NCBI GenBank assembly: GCA_905221615.1
Contig: CAJNDT010001322.1
Location: 1 to 64,000 of the forward strand
Length of the DNA: 64,000 nt
Source of the DNA: Symbiodinium sp. CCMP2592
Lineage: Eukaryota; Sar; Dinophyceae; Suessiales; Symbiodiniaceae
Reading direction: 5' to 3'
Below are positions 1-11,088 of this stretch, piece by piece. The translations under genes were made by a program, and so were the position numbers. Under the pieces are notes generated by a model. It made no database searches, was not told the DNA's origin, and worked only from the letters and a program-made list of their open reading frames with translations. How positions within the stretch are numbered: position 1 is the first letter of the stretch; the number at the start of each line of letters is the position of its first letter.

Positions 1-189
1 GAGCGAGCGAGCGAGCGAGCGAGCGAGCGAGAGAGAGAGAGAGAGAGACATAGAGAGACAGAGAGAGACAGAGAGAGACAGAGAGAGAGACAGAGAGAGA
101 CAGAGAGAGAGACAGAGAGAGACAGAGAGAGACAGAGAGAGACAGAGAGAGAGAGAGAGAGGGAGGGAGGGAGGGGGGGAGGGGGGGGT
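1..189. repeat. GA-rich microsatellite
   Basis: A GAGC tetranucleotide tract passes into a GAGAGACA-type tract and ends in a run of G. It is purely low complexity and has no coding potential. Confidence 0.97.
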
Positions 190-3100
190 GAAGTTTCCAT
201 CCGTCTACCCACAGCCTTGACCAGCTCCGCCCGCGTTCGGGCACTGCATTGCTGCCTTACAGAAGCGATGTAAGCTTTCATATAAATTCGGAGCAAGCTT
301 ACGAAACACAGTGCCAAGTCACGGATCACTTCAATCGGAATGCCAGCATGGCTAACCACACGAAGCTTCTCGCAGCATTCCCCAAAACTCTGCAACGGGC
401 TGAGAAAGGATACTTGCATCTCTTTGGGCTCAAGCATAAACACTTCAAAGTCGACAGTACACAAATGAAAAGCGTTGCGATACCTGGGCCAAGATCAGCT
501 GCACCACGAGTTAAGCTGCACTTCTTGACCACTGTTTCCTACATCATGTGGTGGAGACGAATGTATGCAAGTCATCTGCATTGCCTAGCAAGTCTCTACA
601 CGTGGGTATGGCAAGCTAGAAGGTTGGCGTTCATGGCTTTTCATCAATGCTCAGCATACCGAAAGATTTCCATTTCCCGTCGCAGCTTTCGCAACTTCGC
701 AAAGGCGGCTTGACTAACACATGTTTTCACGTGTTGAGTGAGACATCTGGCAAAGCAGCACTCAAATGTGGCCTCAGCCGAACCAATGGAACTTCAAACT
801 ATGCATGACAGCTTCGCCTGCGATGCCCCTGCCGGGACTACGAAACACGAACTGGGACGATGACAATTTCACCTGGCACTAATAGTGGTTCCGGAGGCGT
901 GACCTGGCCGACGCTACCGCCACCGGCTTTTTACTAAGCACATGCCTCTCAGGCCCCGTCTTGAAAACAGGACGGCTGGTGCCTCCGCTTGACGACACCG
1001 CCTGACCCACGACCAGCTGCGGTGGCACGAGACTGAGAGGATGATCAAGCGCCTAACTCCGACTCTTCAGGTCGTCGACCTTGTTGCTGCGTGCTGTGGG
1101 AAAAATGTCTGCGCTGTGGCATGCTTGCTGCACCTCTACAAGCGGACATTTCGGAAACAAAACAAACAAAAACTTGTGGCTTGGATGCTGCTTTGCAACT
1201 TCAACACTGCATTCAGCGGGGGCTCAGACGGGAGCCGACAGACTCGAAATGCACTTGTCCCGCCCAAGATTCACTGACGTTGACCCACGTGCATGAGGCC
1301 GGAGCCTCTAAGTCTCCAGCCTTTCCTTCAACTGCTCCACGCACGCGGAGATTTGCTGACTCAAGGGATGCCTCGGAAAAGTCCCAAAAAACATGGCAAT
1401 GTGGCCTGGTGACGAACTGCGCAAAGCTCGGCATCCGGCTCTTCACCAAGCTCTTGCAAACAACTGTCGTGAGCCTGATTCCGTGAGGGTTTGAACATGA
1501 TTTGTCGCTCACCGCACCAAGAGCTACCAATAATGATGTTGTTGATGTTGATAAGCAAAACTTATGCACACACTCACTCATGTGTCCCGAATAATCCCAC
1601 AAAGCACGTGCAGCGTTCTACTTTTTCTTTAGCCTGACGTATGGCTTTGCCGAACGTAGATTAGCTACTTTGGCTACAGATGTTCTAGAACCCTTTCACT
1701 TGACCCACAGCGATGGCGTTTATGCGGAAATTGCAAAGGAAACTTTACTATTGCCCGAGTATCGGAATCATGGTAGTCCAGAATACTTTGCTCTCCCCAC
1801 AAAAATCAACCCCATGTTGGCCGGCCCATGCATGCCCATGCTTTCGTTCCCACTGATCCAGCTGTCGTTGAGCTTTGCCACTCCCTTTCCCTTTGCTGTC
1901 CGGGCGTTGCACAAAACGTGCTTTGTAAAGAGGTGGAGCTTTTGGCTTTCGTGGTCGTGAGGACGAAGGGCGAGACAAAGTCGCCATAGACGAAGCGCCG
2001 GTACCACCGAGCGTCTCTCGTACTTCTGCATCTGGCATCCGCAGCTCGGAGATGGATACCTCACCTGGCACAAGGTATGCGGTTGAATGCAATTGATTTG
2101 CCTGGCGGCTGGTGAGCCCTTCTCGCGTCTGCCCTGGACATCTGAAGCTTGTTCACCAAATCCGGAGTAAGGGTCACGCCCAAATCCATTAGAATGCACC
2201 ATTCCACATGGGTCAATATGCAGCTGGCGGCTGGTGATCGCGTTGAGCAGGTGCCGTGAAGTAATTGACATGAGTCCATCAGATGTGCAGATGCATTCAT
2301 GCAGGGGAAGATCCTGCTGAAGTGCATCATGTTCAACTATGACATCCTGCGCCGTAACCTGGAAGACGGTTACCGACGTGATCAGACTGGACAGATGCGC
2401 TGGGTGCTGATGTCACGGATGACGAGATCATGCGTGAATCACGGCAGGGAAGGATGCCAACAGGACCTTGCTCTTGAGGAAGTCGTCTGGGGGGTTACCT
2501 CAAGTTCCCTCCACCCAATCCTCCTCCCTGCAATCCGAAAGTTTCGGAACACCCGCTTTTTGCGTTTGTTGGCCACCCCCTTGCCCGCCTTCCCCTCATT
2601 TTACCTGATTTTTAAACCTAACCCCGCTACCCCTCTTTTCCTGCTGTTGTTGTTGCAACCCCCCCCTCCCCGCCCCTTCCCCCGCCCCCTCTCTTCCTGC
2701 TCTTGCCCAGTCCCTGCCGCGACGTGGCCATGCTGGTCCCTGTACAGCTGTTCGTTCCTCCTTGCCGCACGCTGACATGTCTCGCTGAAAAAAGCAGCTC
2801 TACGGCGCCCCCGCACCTGTTCAATCGTGAGAGTCCTGCTCAAACAAATCTCAATATAGCCGTGTCCTGAACAGAATTCCTGTGTGATACAGAAGGCTTC
2901 GCCATTTCATCCGGCCTTTGCACCTGCGGATCCGAGGGCGTAGCGTTAAAAATTACGATTCCGCCAATTTTTGTCAATGTCAGAAATCCGCATGAAAATG
3001 GCACACCAAAAACCATGCAGTCGCACGCTCCTTTTTGCATGGTGGATTGGTATGGCTGCCGACTCCCGGGAGATACCCCTTCGGTCTGAGATCCGAGACA

Positions 3101-3219
3101 TTAAGCACCAAAACTTCGGGGGGTCCCGTCACTCAGGGCCCACGGCACCTGGTGTTCGAAAATCCACCACCGGAACTGTGCCGTCCAGAAAGAAGCCTGT
3201 GCAGGAGGCAGCCACAGCC
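190..3219. other. No gene supported
   Basis: Only short frames occur on both strands, and none shows a recognisable domain. A polypyrimidine stretch lies near 2,570-2,710. A short phrase built on GGCGGCTGGTGA occurs twice (about 2,105 and 2,223). Because genes elsewhere in the window are cut into exons of 20-110 nt, undetected exons cannot be excluded. Confidence 0.5.
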
Positions 3220-4014
3220 TCACCGGCCGCCCTGCGCGGGCCCATGGGTGAGGTCGACTGTGTCGTCGAAAATGCGATCCTCAAGAATCGAACGAATGAG
3301 AGCAAAATGCGGGAGCACGGGTTCAACCGGCAAACAGAGAGAGGGAGTGAAACCTTGAAAGTCCGGGTGAGTCAGTTCATCCGCCCACGTGTTGAAGTCG
3401 CGCTTCACGTGCGAGGGAGCAAGCTGCATGCCATGTTGGTGCAGCTGAAGCGAGATCTCCATAAGGATCACCGAGGTGGGCATCTTCTTGGACTTGTCGT
3501 TAAGGAGAGAGCACACATTCCCTTGGTTGTCACTAACCAGGGGAAGCCTCAGGTTCGGGATGAAGGCAGGCGCCTTGTCCATGAGGAAGTGAGCAAGGAT
3601 CAAAGCGCCGAACATCTCCAAGGCAGCGATGCGTTTCTTGGGGCATCCTTTGTCGAAGGCCCAAGGATGCTTCTCGGCCGTGATCTGGTAATGGAACCAG
3701 AAGACGTCCGACTTGGCGGCGTTGGCGGGGGAGTCCACATTGGAGAGCCATCCGCCCACGAATGCCGAGCCATCATCGGAGGCGTAGCATCCATCACCCT
3801 TGGAAGGGCCCCAAAATGTCCTCAAGCGGGGACCGGGAGGCGCCGTGCGATCTGTGCCTGGAAGGGAAAAGTGCTCGGGTGATTGTCGGCAGGGGGCAGG
3901 GGCTTGGCCCAGGATGGCCGCATACCACTTTCCCCCAATCATGCGCTGCTCGCCCATGCGCAGCTCGATGATCCTCTTGAGCCTCACGATCTGGTACTCC
4001 GAGCCGACGGGCAC
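3220..4014 (-). pseudogene. RNase H-like fragment of a retroelement
   Basis: A 264-codon frame carries an RNase H-like fold. An Asp pair lies in YASDDGSAFVGG (about residues 78-87), Glu in AALEMFGA (133), Asp in VSDNQGN (162) and a final Asp in FNTWADELTH (212). This order of acidic residues is that of the RNase H domain at the C-terminus of retroelement polymerases, which degrades the RNA strand of RNA/DNA hybrids. I see no reverse-transcriptase palm motif directly upstream, and the frame breaks near 4,014, so it is a remnant. It has no recognisable terminal repeats. The start codon position is not meaningful. Confidence 0.6.
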
Positions 4015-4331
4015 ACCTCAGCGCCAAAGGCACCTGTCACCAGACTCTCGGGCGACCCGCTCGCCCTCACGGCGCAGGGCAGGGAGGGTTCCAGCAAGAA
4101 CTTCAGGGCCTCAATGTCCTCCAACTCCATCTCCTTCAAGAGGGCCTCCAGGTTGAAAACATTCATCTCCAGAGCGGCCCCCGTGTGTCGAAGGCATCCG
4201 CCACCGGGCGAAGTGCGTGTCCAGATGGCGGGGTATGGCTGCCCCTTTTGCGTTCTCGACCTCCTGGGCCCCCGCCTGCATTTTTGCGATGACATCGAGC
4301 TGGGGGTTGGAGCTTGTCAAGGAACTCGCTC

Positions 4332-5175
4332 TCAGTGTCCTTGTGCTTGGCTTTGTCCACCGGCCCTTAAATCTGGCACACCTCGAGAACACGTTCCACC
4401 GCTGGTCGGGTCCAGGTCTCGGTCTTGAGAGAACAAACCACCGAGTTCGGCTTGTGTGTACTGCTGGGCCAACTCCGCCGACCTTCTGCCGACGCTCGGG
4501 AAGTTCTCAAAGAAACCCTCGATGCGGTAGAGCTTCTCCTCCAAGTTTCCCGAGGGAAGGCTTTGGTAGAGGAGGCTGCCGGGTAACCCTTGCCCATGTC
4601 ATCATCATTGACCCCCATGTGGCCGGGCTGGCCTACCTCAGGGACAAAGTCACCTGCAGCAGCGGTACCCATCGTCTCGTCCTCCTCTTCCCCCAAAATG
4701 GCGGGCTGGACTGCCTCAGGGACAAAGTCGCCCGCAGCCGGAACATCCTCCGTAGGAACATCAGGCTTGGCAATGGGCACCTCGGGTTCCGCTCTCGAAA
4801 CGATTCTGTATCTCGTGTCCAGGGACAATACCGCTTCTTCGCCCATGTTCTTGTAGCCGGGATTCAGTCCTCTTTTGGTACAGGAATGGGTCCCCACGTT
4901 GTGGAAGAGTCCGGTCGCGCTCCGACATGTGACGCTGAATGACCCTTGTGACTTCTTGCTGTAAGATGGACCAATGGAAGTAAGAGGTTCTCCACATACT
5001 CCCACAGAACAGGCGCTTCATTTTTGCATGCCCAACTCAGGATCTTTCCTCCGAATATTGTATCCAGACTTCCATAAACGACATGGCGGCGGATGGCATC
5101 GTTCTCCTCGCGCCGGCATGGCAGAACAACCGTGACCGTTCCGCTACTGTAAACGGCACTACGCTGGCGAACCAA
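4332..5175 (-). pseudogene. Decayed gag-like region upstream of the RNase H fragment
   Basis: Overlapping minus-strand frames carry an acidic Pro/Val-rich stretch in which the phrase AAGDFVPE is repeated about 25 residues apart, preceded by MGEEAVLSLDTRYR and followed in another frame by MEEKLYRIEGFFENF. Coding character changes frame at least twice, as expected of a decayed polyprotein. Position upstream of an RNase H-like domain on the same strand suggests gag or an N-terminal pol region. That assignment is inference; no zinc knuckle is visible. Confidence 0.3.
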
Positions 5176-5460
5176 AACTACTAAAGCCTATAACCCGAGA
5201 AAAGAACTTGCTGTGCAGCGGCACCACCCCAAGGGTCGAGCTCTTCAAGCAAAGTGCGAACACAAAGTGTGTCGACTTCGGGACCTGGAGAGGAGTACGA
5301 AGTGAGTCGTACCACAACTACGGCAGCCTACCTACAGCACGGGGTCCGGCCGGACCAACTGCAGACAACTGAGGCAGCAGGAAGCTGCAGCAAGCACGTT
5401 ACGCCGAGATGTAGCTCGCTGCTACATTGCACTGGCGCCGATGAGACAGTGCACATTGCA

Positions 5461-5515
5461 AGAACGCAGCAGCAGCAGCAGCTGCAGCAGCGGCAGCAGC
5501 AGCAGCAGCAGGCAC
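5461..5515. repeat. CAG trinucleotide repeat
   Basis: An interrupted CAG run lies just outside the 3' terminus of element E1. It would read as polyglutamine on the plus strand, but no gene is supported there. Confidence 0.9.
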
Positions 5516-5520
5516 TATGC

Positions 5521-5687
5521 ATGGATGGCTCGCTCACATTTTTCGCAGCTGGACGACTTCTCCCGTGTGCATCGCCTGGAAGCTTGGAACGACAGAAGCA
5601 GATGTACAGGGCTTCGAAAGGAAAGGCTCCCGAGGGGCCTAAGGAGTTCAATGAGCAGCCGAATTTTTCGGATGCCTCACTGCTCCA
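5521..5687 (-). repeat. E1 split repeat B2 (3' terminus)
   Basis: A 167-bp copy of the B repeat. It matches 5,759-5,925 at an offset of 238 with one mismatch noted by eye. Its outer edge at 5,521 is the inferred 3' end of the element. Confidence 0.9.
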
Positions 5688-5708
5688 CCCCGGGCGGGCA
5701 AGGGAGGG

Positions 5709-5759
5709 CCCAGAAGAGCTACAGCAGCGAGCGTTTCGGTCGCAATCCATGAAAGCACA
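5709..5759 (-). repeat. E1 split repeat A2
   Basis: A 51-bp match to 12,511-12,561 with one mismatch. It abuts B1 directly, and 21 bp separate it from B2. One or two bases at the A2/B1 border can belong to either repeat. Confidence 0.9.
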
Positions 5760-5925
5760 TGGATGGCTCGCTCACTTTTTTCGCAGCTGGACGACTTCTC
5801 CCGTGTGCATCGCCTGGAAGCTTGGAACGACAGAAGCAGATGTACAGGGCTTCGAAAGGAAAGGCTCCCGAGGGGCCTAAGGAGTTCAATGAGCAGCCGA
5901 ATTTTTCGGATGCCTCACTGCTCCA
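5759..5925 (-). repeat. E1 split repeat B1
   Basis: The internal copy of the 167-bp B repeat. The direct B1-A2 junction reproduces what would form if the element's two outer ends were joined in a circle. Confidence 0.9.
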
Positions 5926-5949
5926 ACTCTGTTCCGTACTTCGAGGGGA

Positions 5950-6867
5950 CTAGGTCCGAGAAAAGCTCGACACGAAAAGACTCAGAAGCGAAGTCGCGAA
6001 CGGCGCCAGCTCGAGCACGGCTGAACGCTGACTCTCTGTCAGGTCGGTCAACAAGAGCTGCCCTGCCACGTCCTGAAGGTAGTGCTCCAGGGTGCGCCGT
6101 TGCTGCCATCTGCCGCGCCATTGAATCCGACCGATATCCTCAGTCATCTGATAAAGCCAAGTGGCGCCTGAACCCCTAAGGCACTTGGGAGTAATGCCGC
6201 GGTCGTTGTCACCAGTAGGCACGCCGAAGTGTTGAAACAAACAATCCCAGCGTCGTCGGAAAACGTTAGGTGAACAGCTGAACAGGGGCTCAGAGAGCGG
6301 CACTGCGCCGTACAAGGCTGAAAGAAACTGAACAACGAGGACGTCGGAGATCTTTGCATGCTGGCGCTGCAGAAACCGCTTTGTTTTGGCGCCCAAAATA
6401 CAGACATACGCTATGGGCGTGCTGGTGAGGAGATCCGAAGGAAGAATGAGATCCCTCCTTCGAAGCTTGAGAAACTCTCCTGGGCGAAGCAATCCGTGAA
6501 AACCCAGAAGCAAAGCGGCAACGAAGAAAGGCCAGCCCCAAAGTAAAGCCACTGAAATTGCAGCCTTGTACACGGCCTCTGGTATAATCATGGAGCGCTC
6601 CTGCGGTTCTTCTTCCTCCCAGCGGGACAGCACACCCCAGGCACTCGCGAAGAAGCTGCGGAAGTACTTGAAGCGATCAGTGCAACTGTTGATTGTTTCA
6701 GAAAAGATGTACTTTGGCGACCCTGAGTAGAAGAGGTGCTTGCCGTACGCGACCAAAGCAGTGCTAAGCAAGAGCCCTGAACCACAAAGCTGACAAAAAG
6801 TGCACTCCAACTGCTCTTCGGCCCAAACGCTGAAATCTGAAAAGAACTTGTCACGGCGTTGGGCCAC
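5950..6867 (-). CDS. E1 tyrosine recombinase
   Basis: A 305-codon frame with the C-terminal catalytic domain of a tyrosine recombinase, the enzyme that cuts and rejoins DNA through a 3'-phosphotyrosine. Visible residues are Arg128 in GLLRPGEFLKLR, a Lys at 161 or 163 in GAKTKR, Arg231 in KCLRGSGATW, Trp254 in RGRWQQ and the nucleophile Tyr263 in LEHYLQD. The usual His of the HxxR box is replaced (KCLR). It sits last in the element, as in DIRS and Ngaro elements, and its 3' end lies just inside repeat B1. This is the best-preserved frame of E1; the true N-terminus may lie in a neighbouring frame near 6,944. Confidence 0.8.
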   Translation of the reverse strand: MAQRRDKFFSDFSVWAEEQLECTFCQLCGSGLLLSTALVAYGKHLFYSGSPKYIFSETINSCTDRFKYFRSFFASAWGVLSRWEEEEPQERSMIIPEAVYKAAISVALLWGWPFFVAALLLGFHGLLRPGEFLKLRRRDLILPSDLLTSTPIAYVCILGAKTKRFLQRQHAKISDVLVVQFLSALYGAVPLSEPLFSCSPNVFRRRWDCLFQHFGVPTGDNDRGITPKCLRGSGATWLYQMTEDIGRIQWRGRWQQRRTLEHYLQDVAGQLLLTDLTESQRSAVLELAPFATSLLSLFVSSFSRT

Positions 6868-6903
6868 CAGGTTGCTGAGGCCCCCGTCGCGTCCAGATTA
6901 ATC

Positions 6904-7926
6904 TCAGATCGGGCAACCAGAAAGTCCTGGCGGCGCCTTGGCATCCCAATCGCAGATTAATGTGAGCACGATCAAACGAGCCCACCGTCCAGATGCACCT
7001 AAGCAGTCGTCGGCGCGACGCAACAGGTCGAAGTGTCTATAATCGCCTAGCAGCAGCCTGTCCAGCCAGAGCGGCCGGGTACCGCCGTGCTTCCGCAAAG
7101 CTTTCAAGCGTGAGGGATCATCAGCAACATTGTCACGCGCGCCAATATGAAACAAAGCTGGAAACAAACCGCCACCTAGAATGCTGCACATGTAATGGTT
7201 CATAGTGGCGCTACTTGACCGGCCCTTCGCATTGCAACCGATGGTCACACGGCTGTCCAGCAAAACCCCGAAGCGGCTCTGAGCTTGTGTTTTAGCTAAG
7301 AGCTTCACAAGGCTGCGGTAGCTGAGTTCCTCGTTCACGTTGATATGATTCAGCTGCCTGAAACGGTACTGGATTATGGTCTTCCACTCCAAGCAATGCC
7401 CCAAATCGGCAATCCATCGAGGAGGCTGATGGGCAGGTCGACTCAACGAGACTGCACGATTTTTCAGATCGTTGATGGCGGGAAGTTGTAACTCCAGAAC
7501 ATGTCTCACAGCTGCCAAAGGGTATGTGCCAGAAAACTTTCTCAAGGCTTCACCGGGCTTGGGGTCACGACCGAAAACTTCTAAACTGCTTGGCCTGCAA
7601 AGACGCTGAAATTGATCAATGCTGTCACGTGTAAAGATGGGCTCCAAGCGCAAATGTTTGTCCTTCAAGGGGAAAGAGCACGTGCCTCGCATCCTGAGTA
7701 GTTCAGTGTTATTGGCGAGCCACCGCAGAGGCGTCATGAAGGGTGAGCCGTAAGTGCAACAGCAGAAGTCCACCTCGACAAAGCCCCGAGCTTTAAGCTT
7801 CTTGAAGCAATCCAAACGAAACATGACAGACCCTCGCGGCTGCTCGCAGGAACAAAGCAACCCATAAGCCGCACAAAGATGCAGAATGAAGCCGCTGCGC
7901 GTCGCAACGCCGTTTCCCTGACACAA
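6904..7926 (-). CDS. E1 methyltransferase C-part plus RNase H C-part
   Basis: A 340-codon frame made of two joined parts. Residues about 20-140 continue the methyltransferase begun in the next frame upstream, with the motif CEQPRGSVMF (28-36). Residues about 185-275 then carry the remaining RNase H landmarks: Glu in HINVNEE (199), Asp in LLDSRVTIG (224), KGRSSS (234-239) and the final Asp in NVADDPSR (269-270). The first RNase H Asp lies about 1.06 kb upstream at 8,389, so the methyltransferase sits inside the RNase H domain. A frameshift near 7,930-8,000 separates this frame from the methyltransferase N-part. The start shown is only the frame limit. Confidence 0.7.
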   Translation of the reverse strand: MCQGNGVATRSGFILHLCAAYGLLCSCEQPRGSVMFRLDCFKKLKARGFVEVDFCCCTYGSPFMTPLRWLANNTELLRMRGTCSFPLKDKHLRLEPIFTRDSIDQFQRLCRPSSLEVFGRDPKPGEALRKFSGTYPLAAVRHVLELQLPAINDLKNRAVSLSRPAHQPPRWIADLGHCLEWKTIIQYRFRQLNHINVNEELSYRSLVKLLAKTQAQSRFGVLLDSRVTIGCNAKGRSSSATMNHYMCSILGGGLFPALFHIGARDNVADDPSRLKALRKHGGTRPLWLDRLLLGDYRHFDLLRRADDCLGASGRWARLIVLTLICDWDAKAPPGLSGCPI

Positions 7927-8249
7927 CCGCTGGTCGTCGGTATACTAAACCCCCAAGGTTGATTCTTGGATCGCAACCGAGGCCGAATCATGGTACCAAA
8001 CGAAGTGCAGCAGGGAGATACATGAATGTAAGCGACGACGCGCCGGGCTATCAATCCGACGATGTGTTGCATGGTCTGCTGCTGCATGATGTCTCCGTGG
8101 GGACCATCCTCAATGTCAAAGCCTGGGTGAATACGGAGTCCTAGCTCGGCTAAGCTGGCCCTGGCCCTTCCCACGGAACACCTCAAGCAGGTCGAACAAG
8201 AACCCCTCGTTGAGCTGCCCGGGAATGCTGCAAGGCTGATCGGCTTCAA
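7734..8249 (-). pseudogene. E1 methyltransferase N-part
   Basis: A 171-codon frame whose useful part (residues about 33-95) resembles a cytosine-5 DNA methyltransferase core: a Gly-rich start in an overlapping frame, GFDIEDGPHGDI, then IHVSPCCTSFG with a Cys at the place of the catalytic Pro-Cys motif, then RPRLRS. Such domains occur in DIRS and PAT retrotransposons, but their role there is not established. Coding continues in the frame of 7,926. The C-terminal ~70 codons shown here are out of frame with the real product. Confidence 0.6.
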
Positions 8250-8872
8250 AATCTCAAAGGAAGCCAGATAAGCAGAAAGCTTGACAGCACTGTATGAAAA
8301 CCTCTATGATCAGCATGCCTAAGCAGCTCCAAACCAGCCGATGCCGTAATCTCGGCGGCACAAACTCCTGCTGCAAATGGAGATGCGTCAGTGCAATACA
8401 AAGTTTCCAAAGGCCTTGCGCGAAGGTCAGTTTGACAGCAAGGAGCCAAAACCACTAGCAGCAGGAGCTCTCGCCGCGCCGCCGATGAAAGGCGAAAGAC
8501 TTCACTCTCGCAACAACCAGTGCCCTCATGAAAAACCTGTGTCATGATACACATGGCTGGTCGCGTGAACATCAGCACAAATATCCACGAACCCAGAATA
8601 CACTGTAACAGCTGTGGCGTGCTATGACCCAACACGATCAGTTGCATGGTGAGGGCACATAGTGTCGCCGTTTTGAGCCTCGGCGATGCAATGTCACCCC
8701 GGATGCCGTCGAGCTCGCCTCCTAGCACTATGCTTGAATAAGAATTCCGTATCGACTTCTTTGAGGAGGCGCGCAATCCAGCAGCAACATACGCTAAGGC
8801 AGCAGAGTGCAGTAAACGAGCATCCTTGCGGCTAGGAGAAGGAGCCTTTCCTGCTGCACCACGGTGAACCAA
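8246..8872 (-). pseudogene. E1 RT C-terminal part plus RNase H N-part
   Basis: A 208-codon frame. Residues about 48-115 (IVLGGELDG, LGHSTPQLLQCILGSW, RPAMCIM) resemble the region after the palm of these polymerases. Residues 158-172 (LYCTDASPFAAGVC) carry the first catalytic Asp of RNase H, at position 8,389. Just upstream, a phrase FCIDAHVYLL occupies the position of the polymerase YxDD box but is degenerate. Downstream the frame runs out and the methyltransferase begins. Confidence 0.6.
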
Positions 8873-9521
8873 TAGGAGGTAAACGTGGGCATCGATACAA
8901 AACAGATCGTAACCGGGTCCACGTGGCAGAACATGCTTATAGGCAACTCTTTCGTGACCAGCTAAACACCCTGCACGCTAAAGAAGATTAGCATGTGCGT
9001 GTTGTGCGACCTCGACTGCAAAGTTTGTACCCATAGCAAGTGTGCGGAAACACCCGACGACCGGGAGATCGTGAAATTCCGGCTTATAGCACCGCCACCC
9101 TGCGAAATCAGAGCCTCGGAAGACACCATGTAAATGATTTCGAGAAGCATGTTGATCTGTAACCGAAAACCCATGATAGAAATCCTTCAAATCATCCGAG
9201 TTGATCACCAGGTTCTGGCTTGGCGGAATGTATATACCACACAGCAAGCACGAATGGGGAGTTTTCGGGGATAGGGTTCAGGATCTGCCTGTCAAGGGTG
9301 TCGCTCTTATAGACGCTGAACAAGCCACAACGATAACGATACTCCGAAGAAGAGGCCGGAACCAAATGTAAGCATTCGACATCATCCCACTTCTTGTAAA
9401 GTTGAAGCTGCTTGTCTAAAGGAGCTTGTACTCGGGCAACCTTCGTTCGAGGCCACTCGCTCTCATGCCGGCGGAAAACCCACGAGGAACTTCTCGGCCT
9501 GGAACCTAGGGGCCTCATCAA
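8873..9521 (-). pseudogene. E1 RT N-terminal part
   Basis: Two overlapping frames contain pieces of a reverse-transcriptase fingers/palm region: YRYRCGLFSVYKSD then RQILNPIPEN, then NLVINSDDLKDFYHGF, where the Asp of DLKDFY matches the first palm Asp, then AMGTNFAVEVAQHAH. The pieces alternate between frames, so the polymerase is broken. The family assignment rests on motif order and on position between gag and RNase H. Confidence 0.55.
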
Positions 9522-11088
9522 ATGAGAGCCATGAAGGGTCGACGGGCTTACTGACCGTTGCGAGCTTGGCCTTTGTCACGTTGGTAGAAAAAGCGGTCTC
9601 CGGCTCACAGGCGGCAGCTGCTGTACCACCTCGGCCGGGCTTCGAATAAGGCTGCATCTCAGAGAATAATTTGGTGCTCATACGCTGCAATTCTTCGAGC
9701 TGCAAGAGAACACTGTCGAACTTCTGAACGGACCGATCCAGACCGCGTTTGGGGCCGGACCCCAAGCGGATTAATGTAGAGGCCATTGCCTCCAACCTGC
9801 CAAGCATAGCATGTTGGGAAGAGCTCAAAGGCGGCAAGGCTGCGGGTGGCGAAGCAGGTTTGCCCAACACCAACCAGTTATTTGCTGCAACGATGTGGCG
9901 AGTAACGTGCCTGATGGAGCGCCTGCGATGCCATCGCGCCAAGCGCCGGCCACCGAGCTTGGCCCCAGGGACGGGCAAGGGTGGCCAAATATCGGGGCTC
10001 TGCGAGGCAGCGCCCGAAACGGGTTGCGAATTCGAACAAGAAGATTGAATAAAAGAAGACAAGCGAGTACGTACCTTCAGCAAGTTCTGCGAAACGCATG
10101 CACATAGTCGAGAAGCGCTGAAGACATCATCCAAGCCTGCTGGAAAAAGATCGGGCAGTAACCAAGGAGAGCGGCTCAAGCCGCCCTTCTGGCCGCGCTT
10201 TCCTCCACGGCCTCCCTTCGGCTCCCCGGGTCCAGGCGGTGTCGTGGTGCTCGTGTTGCCCGCCGGTACTTGCTGCTGCTGCTGATGGCTCTTTGCAGTG
10301 CGATCTTGGATGCTCTCCACGTCCTTCAAGTAGGCGAGGTTGGCTGTCACCCATCTTGGGTCTGCTAAAAGCCCGTGGGGGACCTCGCTCCGCGGGGCCC
10401 GTCGTTGCTCCACCAGGCTGAAGGGTGGATCGTCGCGGAAGGTCAGAAGCCACCTAGGCGAGTGGCTCCGCCCTCGTTCGCCACCTGCTCCGCAAAGACC
10501 AAGCCCAGGCTTATCAAGCTCATGACCTCCTCGGATCTCCCTTGCTCCTCCCAGGCGTCGCAAAAGGAGGAACGCGAAGTAGGTGAGGGTCTTGTAATGG
10601 CCGAGGGGCACTACATCCTGAAAGTGGTAGAACATGTCAACATGTCCCTCGGCGCCAAGGCCGAAGTGCTGCCCTTCCGTCTGGCCTGAGCTAGCCTCTC
10701 GCGCACCTTGCGGTAAACCTTCAGGGGGTCCTTCTGGATCTGGTCCTTGAGCAGTTGCCGAGCAGCCATGCCCCGAATCCCCGCCCTCGGCAACCTCGTC
10801 TTCGACGGCCTCCTCGGCTTCCTCGTCCAAAGCGCCCACGCCAGCCGCGGGAGGTGGAGCAGGAGCAGCCTTGGCCGCCGCGCCCAAGTAGACGCGCCCG
10901 GCAGGAGCAGCGCTCGGCCCTAAACCCAATCTCTGAGGCCCCTTCCACGCTTGAACAGTTGAGCGCCCACTGAGGCAAACCACCGCCTCCGGGAGCGGCA
11001 GCTGCCGCTGGAGCGGGGGCTGCGGGCTTCTCCAAAGACTGAAGTCGAGCCTTGAGGCCCGCCAGAGCTTCGGCATGAGTGGTGGCAT
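9463..11088 (-). pseudogene. E1 gag C-part and linker to RT, frameshifted
   Basis: A 541-codon frame mixing true and shadow coding. Convincing parts are an acidic run (LDEEAEEAVEDEVAE), FYHFQDVVPLGHYKTLTYFAF, LADPRWVTANLAYLKDVESIQ, a QQQQQ run followed by a Gly/Lys-rich basic segment, and RRSIRHVTRHIVAANNWL. The basic Gly-rich segment could bind nucleic acid, as gag C-termini do. Another stretch (QLLKDQIQKDPLKVYRKVRE, 10,611-10,793) is in a different frame, so at least two indels are present. I do not recognise a zinc knuckle. Confidence 0.45.

Noticed and set aside
249-713. 154-codon plus-strand frame near the left end
   Set aside because: No recognisable motif, composition or neighbour supports it. 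It could be chance in a 64-kb window.
2299-2843. Plus frame (158 codons) and minus Gln/Arg/Gly-rich frames
   Set aside because: They cross a polypyrimidine tract; their composition reflects low complexity.
5254-5953. Plus-strand frames with polyglutamine and a duplicated C-terminal part
   Set aside because: They run through the CAG tract and the E1 terminal repeats. The apparent protein duplication is the B1/B2 repeat pair.
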